Assembly: GCF_024436035.1 (NCBI RefSeq)
Contig: NZ_JANFNG010000005.1
Coordinates: 1-64,000, forward strand
Length of the DNA: 64,000 nt
DNA from: Streptomyces humicola
GTDB taxonomy: Bacteria; Actinomycetota; Actinomycetes; Streptomycetales; Streptomycetaceae
Direction of reading: 5' to 3'
Part shown: positions 9,777-18,470 of the stretch, piece after piece
How the letters are laid out: each line of letters begins with the position of its first letter
Position numbering within the stretch: the stretch's first letter is position 1
The notes under the pieces: model-generated
The model's database searches: none
What the model was told of the DNA's origin: nothing
What the model saw: the letters and a program-made list of their open reading frames with translations, nothing else
Translations under genes and position numbers: made by a program

Positions 9777-10177
9777 TGGGTGTTCGGGCTCATCCGATGC
9801 TGTCGGGTGTCCTCGGCGAGGATGCGGTAGACGGTAGCGATCGAGGGGCGCTTGCCCTGGTTCTTGCCCGAGGTGATGACGAGCTAGCACCCGGGTCAAG
9901 GCACCGCGACCTCGCCGAGCAGTTCCAGGCCAGGGCCCACGTCCTCGCCGGTGACCCGCTCCCGGTCGCGAAGCTGAAGAAGAGGACCAGCGAACTGGAG
10001 GAAGCCAGCACCCGGCTCAAGGCAGCCGAGGCCGAGCGCCAGGAGCTCACCGACTTCTACGCCCAGGTCGTCAACGAGCTCTCCACCGAGCTGGACCGCG
10101 TCACCGCCGAGCGGGACGAACTGCTCGGCAACGTCTACTCGATCTCACTGGCACCCAGCCGCAGGCCTCAGGACTGA
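9776..10177 (+). pseudogene. Mixed transposon remnants with a coiled-coil tail
   Basis: On the plus strand, from about 9880, the frame encodes a heptad-rich coiled coil (KLKKRTSELEEASTRLKAAE, then LTDFYAQVVNELSTELDRV) typical of small accessory proteins beside recombinases (DUF6262-like at best). At 9780-9890 the minus strand instead encodes GKNQGKRPSIATVYRILAED, a recombinase/transposase-like segment. The stretch is a mosaic of fragments; I see no intact gene and do not assign a function. Confidence 0.4.
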
Positions 10178-10287
10178 TCACCACCGTGGGTCCCGAAACC
10201 CGTTGCAACGGTCGACGCGGTCCTATAGACCGGACCTGCCAAGATCGAGCGAGACGTGGCGAAAGTGCCGCGAGCTAGGGGGCGACG

Positions 10288-10776
10288 GTGCTGATCAGAG
10301 CCGCGCAAAGCACCGAGGCCGAGATTCTGAGCGAACTGGCGCTTCGGTCCAGGGCTTACTGGGACTACGACGAGGCATTCATGGCCGCTTGCCGGGACGA
10401 ACTGACCGTCCCCGCATCGAAGGTCGAGAGCTTGCGGACCGCGGTGGCGGAGCAGGACGGTGGCCGCATCCTGAGTTTTTCAACCCTTGAAGGAAGCCCG
10501 CCAGAAGGGGTCCTGGGCATGCTCTTCGTCGAGCCGGACACCATCGGGCGGGGTATCAGCCGCCGCCTATTCGAGCACGTCATAGCCACTGCGCACAGCC
10601 TCGGCTTCACACGTCTCTCCATCGACGCGGACCCCAACGCCGAGCCTTTCTACCTGGCCATGGGCGCCGCACGGATCGGGACAACCCCGTCGGGCTCGAT
10701 CCCCGCGCGCACGCTGCCGCTACTCACGGTCATCATCACAGAACGCACGGTCAACAACGAGACCGCCTTCCGCTGA
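10288..10776 (+). CDS. GNAT family N-acetyltransferase
   Basis: A 162-residue single-domain GNAT protein starting at GTG. The acetyl-CoA-binding region is seen as GMLFVEPDTIGRGISRRLFE (residues about 75-95, a Q/RxxGxG/A-like loop), followed by the C-terminal FYLAMGAARIGTTPSGSIPAR strand pair, which is usual for small GNATs that acetylate amines. The substrate is not predictable. Transposon relics lie on both sides, so it may be a transferred gene. The frame is intact and of normal length. Confidence 0.8.
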   Translation: MLIRAAQSTEAEILSELALRSRAYWDYDEAFMAACRDELTVPASKVESLRTAVAEQDGGRILSFSTLEGSPPEGVLGMLFVEPDTIGRGISRRLFEHVIATAHSLGFTRLSIDADPNAEPFYLAMGAARIGTTPSGSIPARTLPLLTVIITERTVNNETAFR

Positions 10777-10845
10777 TCCTCCCTTCTCACCTCTCGCCGC
10801 GACGTCCGGGCCGTGATCAGCAACACAGCCAAACCCGCAAGAGAA

Positions 10846-11150
10846 CCGAACCGCTTGATGTGCTCGGTCAGATACGGCGAGACCTGGGCCAGGCCCTCGG
10901 GGTCGATCTCCCACCCCTCCTCCAGCAGCTGGCGGACGATCTCGGCGATGTCCAGGGCGTTGTGGAAGGTGAGCGCGTTGGTGAGCAGGGCGTTGAACTT
11001 CATCGCCTTCTCCTGCTCGACGGGGTCGTTGTCGGCGATGAGGCCCTGGTTGCCGAAGCCGACCCACCGGGAGAAACGGTTGAACGACTCGACCTTGTTC
11101 GTCGCCGCCGTCACCCGGCGCCGCAGCTGGGCATCCGCGCAACGGTGTGA
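10846..11150 (-). pseudogene. Tn3-family transposase fragment
   Basis: The minus strand encodes RRRVTAATNKVESFNRFSRW and then FGNQGLIADNDPVEQEKAMK, diagnostic of the C-terminal part of Tn3-type DDE transposases. Upstream and downstream parts are missing; the downstream end fuses out of frame after HIKRFG. The rest of 10777-11354 contains only short open stretches and no credible gene. Confidence 0.8.
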
Positions 11151-11354
11151 CCCCCCCCCAAGGCATGCACCGTTGAACGGCCCTGCGTTGAGCCCCAGCC
11201 GCAGGAGCAGTCTGCCGAAGACGAATACGCTATGGAGGAGCAGCTGATCGCGATGCTGGGCAACGGTGCTCGCACAGAAGGCTGCAGCTGTTGATCCACC
11301 AGCACCGGCCCACAGTGCGGGAACTTCCTCCCAACCGGCTTCTCACGCGCACGG

Positions 11355-12497
11355 TCAAGACGTGTTCTCGATGGTGGAGTGCCAGTCGATGTGGTGGGCG
11401 TACAGCCAGTCCCGGGCGTCGCGGGCCTCGCCGATCATGTCCGACTGGTGCTCGGCCTGCCGGGCGCTGAAGGCGACGAGGCGTTCGGCACGCGAGCGGC
11501 GCAGCTGCGTGTAGGCGGCGAACGCCGTGGCCGGATCGGGCAGATCGCGCAGGCATTTGGCGAGGATGACGGCGTCCTCGACGGCCACGGACGCTCCTTG
11601 CGCGGCCGAGGGCGAGGAGACGTGCGCGGCGTCTCCGGCCAGCACCATCGCCCCGTTGTGCCAGCAGGGTATGGACGGCAGGTCGAAGATGCTGGTGGCG
11701 GTGGCACTGTCGTCGGCTGCACCGATGATGGCTGCTGCCTCCGTCCGGTCGGCTTCGGCGTACTCCAGGGCCGTGCGCCGCCACTGTCCGGGTTCGGCGG
11801 CCTGCTGCTCGGCGCTGGTGTACCGGGTGCCGGGGAACCGGCAGAACCAGAAGGTGCGGCCCTCGGGCGAGGTGGTGTAGCCGAAGAACGCCTGCGAGCC
11901 GTGGACCATGCGGAAGGTGCCCGGCGCCGCTGCGGGGGCGGCCGGATCGTCGGTGTGACCGTAGATGATGTTCTGGCCGGTGTAGCGGGGGGACGGGTTC
12001 GCCGTGTTGATGTGGCGGCGGGTGGGTGAGTGGATGCCGTCGGCACCGACGAGCAGGTCGGCCTCGGCGTGTGAACCGTCGGCGAACCTGGCGACCACCG
12101 TGCGCCCGGCCGTGGTGGCCTCTGCGAGGTGCTTGCCGTATTCGATGCGGCCGCCGCGTTTGATGACCTGCTCATGCAGCGCTTGCAGCAAGGCCGAGCG
12201 GGTGACGGTGCACGGCGGCTCCCCTTCCCCGCCGATCGGCGCGAGGTCCACGGGTGTGCCGGCGTGATCGATGTGCTCGATGTGCGGTGTGGCGAAGGAG
12301 ACGTCGGCCACGGCCGCATGGGCGTCGATGGCCTTCAATGCGTCGAGCCCGTTGCGCATGAGCATCAAGAACGCCCCGGTTTGGTACGCGGGGGATGCGT
12401 GAGCCTCGTAGATGGTGGAGGTGATTCCCGCCTTGTTCAGGGCCAGAGCTGTGGCGGCTCCGCAGATTCCGCCACCGATGATGAGTGCATGCGTCAC
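11355..12497 (-). CDS. FAD-dependent aromatic-hydroxylase-type monooxygenase
   Basis: A 380-residue flavoprotein of the p-hydroxybenzoate hydroxylase/UbiH class. The N-terminal Rossmann motif GGGICG, the central ADGIHSPTRR (NADPH/FAD 'DG' motif) and LAGDAAHVSSP (FAD 'GD' motif) are all present and in order, so the enzyme should be active; such enzymes insert one oxygen atom into small organic substrates. It is the last gene of a minus-strand operon. Its ATG (12497) overlaps the stop of the MAB_1171c-like gene (12494) by 4 nt (ATGA), so translation is probably coupled. The substrate is unknown; the membrane protein/peptidase/XRE context suggests signalling or modification of a small molecule rather than catabolism, but that is inference. 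Confidence 0.85.
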   Translation of the reverse strand: MTHALIIGGGICGAATALALNKAGITSTIYEAHASPAYQTGAFLMLMRNGLDALKAIDAHAAVADVSFATPHIEHIDHAGTPVDLAPIGGEGEPPCTVTRSALLQALHEQVIKRGGRIEYGKHLAEATTAGRTVVARFADGSHAEADLLVGADGIHSPTRRHINTANPSPRYTGQNIIYGHTDDPAAPAAAPGTFRMVHGSQAFFGYTTSPEGRTFWFCRFPGTRYTSAEQQAAEPGQWRRTALEYAEADRTEAAAIIGAADDSATATSIFDLPSIPCWHNGAMVLAGDAAHVSSPSAAQGASVAVEDAVILAKCLRDLPDPATAFAAYTQLRRSRAERLVAFSARQAEHQSDMIGEARDARDWLYAHHIDWHSTIENTS

Positions 12498-13612
12498 AGG
12501 ACGCTCCTTCCTTGCAGCGATTGAGAGAGTGCAACGAGTCGTGCGGCATCGGCTTCCAGGCCGGTGCTGTCGGGCACGGCCAGGGGCACGACATGCTGAG
12601 GGGCGGTCTCACCCACGGCCGCCGATTTCAGGGCGGCGTGGATTTGATCAGCCAACGAGACGGGTGCTGGACCGTCTTGGGTGGCGTTGGCCACGAACGG
12701 GCTGAGACGGACCAAGCCGTCGCGGCATTCGATCACCCGCCGGTAGTAGCGCCGGTGGATACCCCGCAGGCTGGTCATGTCTCTCCACCGGCCGGTGGGA
12801 ACGCGATGGAAGGCATCTTCAGGGAAGGCTTCGTGAAGGAGGCTCCACAAGGGGCGAAGCCGGTGGTAGGCGCCCAGGTGACGGCACCATATGCGCGCCG
12901 CGGCCAGTCGCATGGCCAGCCCTGGATAACTCACTCCGGCCATGAAGACCACGATGCCGGGGACGAGGAGAAGCGGCTGAGTGTTGACGAGCCAGGCTGC
13001 CACCCGGCCGCCCGCCCAGTGGATGATGACAATAGCTATGGTCAGGGTAGTGGCGACTTCCAGGGCGACAAGTCCGATGGTAGCCAGCTCGAGGCCTCGG
13101 GCGAGGCGTCGGCCTGCGCTCGCTGCATAGCGGCGGGTCCATACCATCGCGACAGCGAATCCGTACACCGTATACAGGTCGGCGGTCAGGAAGAAGACCG
13201 AAACGAGCGCGAGAGGGTAACTGGCCGACGGGCCGCCGCGCAGAGCCAGGGCGATAGCGGTCAGAACGGTCAAGGCGCACCCGAGCACCACGCCCTCGCG
13301 TCGAGCGCGACGCCTTGCTTGCCGAGCATTGAGCGCGGAGAACAGAAAGAAGCAGATCAGCGTATAGAACAGTGGTAGGAGGATGGATTCGTGTAGCCAC
13401 ATCAGCCAGATCGGCCCCGGGCGGGTCTGCGCCATCACGCTGGGATCCAGCAGCGCCTCGCATGGGAATGAAGCGACTGCCAGAGCAAGGCAGACGGTGA
13501 CGAGCCGGAGTGGTAGATGTTTCGGCAGGCGGGCGAGCTGGTAGAGCTTCCACACCAGCGCGCAGCACACGGCGATGCCTTCGATGGAGCGCAGCACGAC
13601 GATTAAGTTCAT
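12494..13612 (-). CDS. MAB_1171c-type multi-pass membrane protein
   Basis: A 372-residue integral membrane protein starting MNLIVVLRSIEGIAVC, with about seven predicted membrane segments in residues 1-240 and a roughly 120-residue soluble C-terminal tail rich in Arg and Ala. It resembles the actinobacterial MAB_1171c/DUF6545 'putative transporter' family, whose biochemical role is undefined. I chose ATG 13612 because it overlaps the stop of the upstream ImmA/IrrE gene as ATGA; an upstream in-frame start would put a charged non-membrane leader before the first helix. It sits between the peptidase gene and the FAD monooxygenase gene, both joined by 4-nt overlaps, so all are probably made from one mRNA. 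Confidence 0.8.
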   Translation of the reverse strand: MNLIVVLRSIEGIAVCCALVWKLYQLARLPKHLPLRLVTVCLALAVASFPCEALLDPSVMAQTRPGPIWLMWLHESILLPLFYTLICFFLFSALNARQARRRARREGVVLGCALTVLTAIALALRGGPSASYPLALVSVFFLTADLYTVYGFAVAMVWTRRYAASAGRRLARGLELATIGLVALEVATTLTIAIVIIHWAGGRVAAWLVNTQPLLLVPGIVVFMAGVSYPGLAMRLAAARIWCRHLGAYHRLRPLWSLLHEAFPEDAFHRVPTGRWRDMTSLRGIHRRYYRRVIECRDGLVRLSPFVANATQDGPAPVSLADQIHAALKSAAVGETAPQHVVPLAVPDSTGLEADAARLVALSQSLQGRSVL

Positions 13613-14160
13613 AGCCAGCCCAGCCTGTCGCCCAGAGCGGTTTCGATTTTCCGTACTGCTGACTGGTCGGACGGAGGATCGGCCACACAGTCCAGAACTG
13701 ACGCCCATTCGAGGATGATCGTGGCCACCGTCTCGGCTTCGCGCTCCTCACTCGTGTCGTAGGCGGAACGCTGGAGAGCTCTACGTAAGGTCTCCGGCTC
13801 CAGGTCTGAATATTGGTCGCGCAGTGCGTCGAGGTTCATGCCGCGGTAAAGCTCCGCGGTGACGCCAGGGCCGGAGGCGAGACCGGTGTGCCCGGCAAGG
13901 ATGTGGCCGAGTTCGTGCAGAATAATGTGGTCCTGGTGGGATTTACTGGTGTGCTGTTGAAAGACGATGTAGTCCGCCTCTGCGGTGGCGAATGTCAGCC
14001 CGAACATGCTGGCCACGGGTATGGGGCGGGCGGATAATCGGATGGGCCGGTCTCGTCGTTGTGCCACGCGCTCGCACAACTCATATACGTCCAAAGGGGG
14101 GTGGATATCGAGTTGTTTGAGGAGTCGTCTGCAGTGGCGGCGCAGCTGCCTGTCGTTCAC
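13609..14160 (-). CDS. ImmA/IrrE-family metallopeptidase-like protein
   Basis: A 183-residue protein with a zinc-peptidase HELGH motif at about residues 82-86, inside the typical IILHELGHILAGH helix of the ImmA/IrrE (DUF955) family; such proteins cleave or inactivate partner XRE repressors. I prefer GTG 14160, which has a GGGGAAGG ribosome site 7-10 nt upstream; GTG 14202 is an alternative that overlaps the XRE gene. A further acidic segment (EEREAETVATIILEWA) may supply the third zinc ligand. It is directly downstream of an XRE gene, the classic ImmA/ImmR-like arrangement, and overlaps the membrane-protein gene by 4 nt. Confidence 0.83.
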   Translation of the reverse strand: MNDRQLRRHCRRLLKQLDIHPPLDVYELCERVAQRRDRPIRLSARPIPVASMFGLTFATAEADYIVFQQHTSKSHQDHIILHELGHILAGHTGLASGPGVTAELYRGMNLDALRDQYSDLEPETLRRALQRSAYDTSEEREAETVATIILEWASVLDCVADPPSDQSAVRKIETALGDRLGWL

Positions 14161-14179
14161 TGATCGAGGCCTTCCCCGT

Positions 14180-14608
14180 CTAGTCGTCGGTGCGCTTGTC
14201 ACTCTGCAGTACGTGTTCGACGATCTGGGTGACGGCGGCGAGGCCTTCGGGAGAGAGGTCCAATGCGCGGAGCGCGAGAGCTCTGACGCCGTGATTGTGC
14301 GCGACTTTCGCCAGTTCCAGCTCCGATACGGCCTGCCCGGTCGGGGTGGACGTCAGCAAGTAGGAAACGGGAACGGAGAAGAAGTGGGCGAGAGCAGCGA
14401 GGAGGTCTGTGGACGGGTTCGTCTTGGCGCCGTTCCGTAGCGCAGAGAGGTAGGCGCGGCTCACCCGGATGCCCGGGTCGGCTTTCTTGATCGCCTCCGC
14501 GACCTCCACGTTGGTGTACTTGCGATGCCCTTGACCCGGTGGCCGGATCTGCTCGAACAGGTTGTCCAGCCTGGCGGCGAGTGTGGACATGTCACCGGTG
14601 CCCGGCAT
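14180..14608 (-). CDS. XRE-family transcriptional regulator
   Basis: A 142-residue regulator with an N-terminal helix-turn-helix (NVEVAEAIKKADPGIRVSRA, then YLSALRNGAKTNPSTDLLAA) covering residues about 30-90, followed by a helical C-terminal half. ATG 14608 is preceded by GGAGGG at good spacing. It is the first gene of the four-gene minus-strand operon ending at 11355 and is divergent from the XRE regulator at 14820. By analogy with ImmR/ImmA pairs, the downstream metallopeptidase may relieve repression by cleaving it. Confidence 0.85.
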   Translation of the reverse strand: MPGTGDMSTLAARLDNLFEQIRPPGQGHRKYTNVEVAEAIKKADPGIRVSRAYLSALRNGAKTNPSTDLLAALAHFFSVPVSYLLTSTPTGQAVSELELAKVAHNHGVRALALRALDLSPEGLAAVTQIVEHVLQSDKRTDD

Positions 14609-14660
14609 CTTTCAGTCCCTCCGGCCAGTAGCGAGCCCCCGGCTCGTTGTTAACTGCTGG

Positions 14661-14689
14661 TTGACAGGATCGGTCGAGGAGAGTCTACA
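14661..14689 (+). promoter_or_regulatory. Candidate sigma70-like promoter
   Basis: TTGACA at 14661-14666 and TCTACA at 14684-14689 are 17 nt apart, on the plus strand, in the gap between two divergent XRE genes. It would drive the regulator at 14820 with a leader of about 125 nt. Confidence 0.35.
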
Positions 14690-14819
14690 GTTGACTCTGC
14701 CTGGGGCTCAATGCCCCACTGCGCAGGGCAGGTTGACCACCGCCTGCGTCGTGCACCGCCTCTACTACACCTGCTATCCGGTGCGCACGGCCGCGCCGGA
14801 GCACGCCTTGGGGGATCAC

Positions 14820-15569
14820 GTGGCGACGGCACCACCGCTCCGCACGGAACCGCACGGACGGCTCCAGGAATTTCTCCAACGATGCCGCAGGCGCATCGGC
14901 ATCTCACAGGAGGCCATGGCACAGCGACTGCATATGTCGTCACGCGGCTACTGGAATCTTGAACAAGGGCGCATCCGCAATCCGAGTTCCGACCTACTGG
15001 ACCACCTCGCTTCCGCTCTCGAGCTCCAGCCTTACGAGCGATGGATGCTCTACATGCTGGCTACCGGGCACGAACCACCTCCGCTGGACGGGGTACCTCT
15101 GGAGAACCCAGCGGCTTGGAGGAACTTGCTGGCCGCGCAGACCTGCCCGGCCACGATCGTGGATCGAGCATGGAGAATCGTTTCTGCCAATGCCTCCTAT
15201 CAGCAACTACCGCTTGATGGACGGCACAGCAATCTGATGTTGCAGCTGCTTCTGACGCCCCATCTGCGCGACACCCTGCTCGGTGAGTGGCAGGAGGCAT
15301 GGGCCGTCCCGTTACTTGCCGAACTGCGCGCCGCGTGCGAGCTGTACCGGGGCACACGCTGGCCCGCGAGCCTCCTCGCCGCGGCGACGCGAGACCAGCG
15401 AGTGCGCACGGTATGGCGGAACGTGTCAGCCAAACAGCTTCTGCCGTCTGCCACCTCGAGACCCTTCCTCCATCCCGTGTGGGGACCGAGCATCACCATG
15501 GTGGAGACCGTCCCCCGGTACCTGACGGGATTCAAGATCATATCCTTCGTGCCTGACCACGCGATGTGA
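14820..15569 (+). CDS. XRE regulator with MmyB-like ligand-binding domain
   Basis: A 249-residue regulator. Residues about 15-75 form an XRE helix-turn-helix (RRRIGISQEAMAQRLHMSSR). The remainder has the MmyB-type PAS-like sensor layout (NLLAAQTCPATIVDRAWRIV, then NASY and LLTPHLRD). Members of this group are common cluster-situated regulators in Streptomyces and bind small or fatty ligands. GTG 14820 has GGGGGA just upstream; longer in-frame starts exist, but homology begins here. The gene lies at the left edge of the RiPP cluster, convergent with the exporter gene (15584), with only 14 bp between their ends. Confidence 0.75.
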   Translation: MATAPPLRTEPHGRLQEFLQRCRRRIGISQEAMAQRLHMSSRGYWNLEQGRIRNPSSDLLDHLASALELQPYERWMLYMLATGHEPPPLDGVPLENPAAWRNLLAAQTCPATIVDRAWRIVSANASYQQLPLDGRHSNLMLQLLLTPHLRDTLLGEWQEAWAVPLLAELRAACELYRGTRWPASLLAAATRDQRVRTVWRNVSAKQLLPSATSRPFLHPVWGPSITMVETVPRYLTGFKIISFVPDHAM

Positions 15570-15583
15570 TCTGTGCCGTCGCC

Positions 15584-17293
15584 TCAGCCGATGATGACCG
15601 CGTCCTGAGCTTGCTTCTCGAACTCGGCAAGTTCCTTGCCGCGCACCTTGGGAAGCGTGGAGACCAGCAGGAAGCACACGGCGAATAGGCCGATCTGGAC
15701 GTACACCGTGTGCTCGGCCGACCAGGCGAAGTCCTCGCGTTCGGCCTGATCGACGTACGTGTCCAGCACGTTCTCCACGGCGGTTGGTTCCGGATGCGGG
15801 TCCTGGCAGCTTGCCGGGACGACCGAGGAGTCCTTCTCGTTGGCGCGGTCGTGGAAGCAGGTCAAGTAGCCGGCCACGACCTGCGGGGCGGGCTGGCCCG
15901 TAGTCGCCAGTGGTGTGATCTGACGGGTAAGAGCCGGAGTCTGAGCGTGTGTGATGGTGTCGGCGTGGGCGCCCAGCAGCCCGAAGAACACCGTCCCCAG
16001 GACGGCGATGCCGCCGGCGCTGCCGAACTGCTGGGCGGTCGTGAGAACGCCTGAAGCCGAGCCCGCGTGATGGACGGGCACCTTCGCCAGGATCAACGTG
16101 ACGAGGGGGGTGACGGTCAGGCCGAACCCGAGTCCGGCGACCACGAGGGAGGGGAGCAGCTGCACTCCGTGCAGATGGCTGCCGACGCGGTGCACCGTCC
16201 AGGCGATGCCGCAGCTTCCTGCGATGAGCAGGGCCAACCCGATGTGCAGGATCGTCCTCCCCATGCGCGGGGCCAGAGCGATCGACAAACCGGAGCCGGC
16301 GCCGGAGCCGAGGGCGTACGGGACGAGAGTTACGCCGGCCGCAAGCGCGCTGTAGCCGAGCCCGACTTGCACATACAGGCTGAACACCAGGAAGAACGGA
16401 AGGAATGCACCATAGAAGACAATGATGAGGATGAGACCCCCGCTGAAACCGCGGCCCGCGAACAGGCTCATGCGGACCAGCGGCGTCCGCCCGGTGCGCT
16501 CCCTGTAGCTCTCATAGATGCAGAACACCAGCAGTGCGGTGGCACCTGCCGCCAGCATGCCGAACATCCATTCCGGCCACCCCGTCTCGCGGCCCTGTAC
16601 CAGGGGATAGACCAGCAGCCCGACGCCGAGGGTGACGAGTGCCACTCCGAGCCAGTCAATGGCATGGGGTTCTTCGGAACGGGATTCCGGCAGGAACCGC
16701 AGCGCGAACATGATCGTCAGAACGCCAATGGGGACGTTGACCAGGAAGATCGGCCGCCAGGTCCAACCGAAGAGGTTCACGTTGATGAGCAGCCCTCCGA
16801 CCAACGGGCCGGTGATGGCTGCCAGTCCGATGACTCCGCCGAGTGCGCCGAGCACGGCACCGCGCTGCTTCGGTGACACGGCGACCTGAATGACGGAGTA
16901 GACCTGCGGGTACATCAGTGCGGCAGCGAGCCCTTGAACCAGCCGGGAGCCGACAAGGATGGCAGGGCTCGTCGCCGCGCCGCATAGAAGCGAAGCGAGG
17001 GTGAACCCCGCCATGCCCACCAGAAACATCCGGCGGCGACCGAGGCGATCGCCCAACCGCCCTCCGGCGACCAAGAGCACAGCGAACGCCAGTGTGTAAC
17101 CGGCCAGGACCCATTGGATCTGCGTGTCGGTCGCTCCCAGCCCTTGCTGAATCGACGCCACCGCAACATTCACGATGCTGACGTCGATCAGCTGCATGAA
17201 CGCCGCGACCAGGACGATCGCGACCGTGATCCCGGTGCGTTGACGCGGGCGCGCCGCGTGGCCAGACCCTGCTTGTGTTGCGGTCGGTGCCAC
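15584..17293 (-). CDS. DHA2-type MFS efflux transporter
   Basis: A 569-residue protein with the 14-helix drug:proton antiporter DHA2 pattern. The family motif DVSIVNVAV is in the first helix, then LAGYTLAFAVLLVAGGRLGDRLGRR (motif A) near residue 80, and a charged cytoplasmic tail. The GTG start is preceded by AAGGAG at 7 nt. It is probably the self-resistance and export pump for the peptide made by the adjacent cluster. Its promoter region (17342-17375) carries TetR-type half-sites matching those in front of the TetR gene at 25911, so it is probably repressed by that regulator until product appears. The large extracellular loop before the last helix, with two Cys residues, is normal for 14-TMS exporters. 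Confidence 0.88.
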   Translation of the reverse strand: MAPTATQAGSGHAARPRQRTGITVAIVLVAAFMQLIDVSIVNVAVASIQQGLGATDTQIQWVLAGYTLAFAVLLVAGGRLGDRLGRRRMFLVGMAGFTLASLLCGAATSPAILVGSRLVQGLAAALMYPQVYSVIQVAVSPKQRGAVLGALGGVIGLAAITGPLVGGLLINVNLFGWTWRPIFLVNVPIGVLTIMFALRFLPESRSEEPHAIDWLGVALVTLGVGLLVYPLVQGRETGWPEWMFGMLAAGATALLVFCIYESYRERTGRTPLVRMSLFAGRGFSGGLILIIVFYGAFLPFFLVFSLYVQVGLGYSALAAGVTLVPYALGSGAGSGLSIALAPRMGRTILHIGLALLIAGSCGIAWTVHRVGSHLHGVQLLPSLVVAGLGFGLTVTPLVTLILAKVPVHHAGSASGVLTTAQQFGSAGGIAVLGTVFFGLLGAHADTITHAQTPALTRQITPLATTGQPAPQVVAGYLTCFHDRANEKDSSVVPASCQDPHPEPTAVENVLDTYVDQAEREDFAWSAEHTVYVQIGLFAVCFLLVSTLPKVRGKELAEFEKQAQDAVIIG

Positions 17294-17341
17294 CGATGCT
17301 CCTTCCCCGTCGGTTGATATGACAGAGGATCACCCGACCCT

Positions 17342-17375
17342 CTAACGTCGTTAGTGAACCCTACCAACGTTAGAG
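17342..17375. promoter_or_regulatory. TetR-type operator in front of the exporter gene
   Basis: CTAAC-GTC-GTTAG (17342-17354) has the same 5-3-5 core as the palindrome at 25855-25871, and a further half-site CAACGTTAGAG follows at 17365-17375. It lies 49-82 nt upstream of the exporter's GTG. Confidence 0.6.
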
Positions 17376-17388
17376 AAGGCAAGGGGTG

Positions 17389-18441
17389 TCACACGGGACG
17401 CGCGGTTATCAGCCACTGCGGGGGAAGCAGAGTTCTGACGTCGGCAGGCTCGAACCCGCACGAGGTGAGCAGTTCCTCCCACTCTTCTCGTGTGTGCACC
17501 CTCCCACCGCAATTGATCATCACCTCGATGTCGACGAACCGGCCCCAGTCGTAGGCGTTCCCGGGCTGCAGTACTGCCTCGATGAGGAGCAGCCGAGCAT
17601 CCGACCGGTCTCCGATGACCGTGCGGATGCTCTTCAAGGCGGCTTCGACCTCGGCCTCGGGCATGCAGTGCAGCGCGTTCTTGACCATGTAGACGTCAGC
17701 TCCGTCCGGGATGCCGGATGGCAGCACGCCAGGGACCAGATGTGTCCGGTTCGCCAGCGGACCGCCGGCCAGGGCCGGGTCAGCGCGGGCGATCACCTCC
17801 GGCCTGTCCATGAGGATTCCCTGCAGATGCTCGTTGGCCTCCAGCACGGAGCGCAGCAGCGTCCCGGTGCCGCCGCCGAGGTCCGCGACGGTGCTGAAGG
17901 CGGTGAAGTCGACTGCCTCCACCAGGGCCCGCGCCACTCCGGCGGTCAGCGGTGCCCATGCCCCCTGATAGACGGCACCGAGTTGCGGGTTGTCGGCCAG
18001 AAATGCGAAGAAGTCCTTGCCGTTGGCGTCCTCGAACCCCGGCCGTCCGGTCCGCAGCACGTCCGTGATCCGTTCGAACGATCGCTGCGTCGGCTCGGCC
18101 CCGAGAAACAGGGTGAGATCGCGAAGCGACAGCTCCCTCCCGTAGCGCAGGTGCTCCGCCATGGGTGTGAGAGTGAAGTGTCCGTTATCGAGTTCGGCGA
18201 ACACTCCCACGGCCGCGGTGGCGCGCAGGCAGCGGCGCAGCGGGTCGGGGTCGGCCCCGCACGCATCGGCGAGGTTCTCCACGGAACACGGCCCGTTCGC
18301 CAGGAGATCGGCGATGCCCAGTTCGGCGAGTGCGACAAGCGGGGCACTGATCCATTTCGCGGCAACGAGCTGCATGAGCGCCAGGTGAGGGGGCATCCAG
18401 TCGGGGAAAGCCGGCAAGTCCGTTGTGGTGTCGTGTGACAT
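17389..18441 (-). CDS. SAM-dependent O-methyltransferase (acetylserotonin-type)
   Basis: A 350-residue methyltransferase with an N-terminal winged-helix dimerisation domain (residues about 15-100) and a Rossmann SAM site DLGGGTG near residue 183. The downstream VYMVKNALHCMPEAEVEAAL segment matches the catalytic region of the O-methyltransferase/acetylserotonin-like family, with the usual H-D-W seen as KNALHCMP. ATG 18441 has AAGGAGA at 8 nt. It lies 29 nt downstream of the P450 gene, so the two form a minus-strand tailoring operon. The target is probably a hydroxyl, oxime or carboxyl on the azole peptide; which one is unknown. Confidence 0.85.
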   Translation of the reverse strand: MSHDTTTDLPAFPDWMPPHLALMQLVAAKWISAPLVALAELGIADLLANGPCSVENLADACGADPDPLRRCLRATAAVGVFAELDNGHFTLTPMAEHLRYGRELSLRDLTLFLGAEPTQRSFERITDVLRTGRPGFEDANGKDFFAFLADNPQLGAVYQGAWAPLTAGVARALVEAVDFTAFSTVADLGGGTGTLLRSVLEANEHLQGILMDRPEVIARADPALAGGPLANRTHLVPGVLPSGIPDGADVYMVKNALHCMPEAEVEAALKSIRTVIGDRSDARLLLIEAVLQPGNAYDWGRFVDIEVMINCGGRVHTREEWEELLTSCGFEPADVRTLLPPQWLITARPV

Positions 18442-18470
18442 ACAGACGTCTCCTTTGCGTGTGGTTCGGT

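Noticed and set aside
11232..11294. 20-residue peptide ending TEGCSC as a possible RiPP precursor
   Set aside because: No modification enzyme beside it, no ribosome site, and the frame continues upstream without a start into Tn3-relic DNA.
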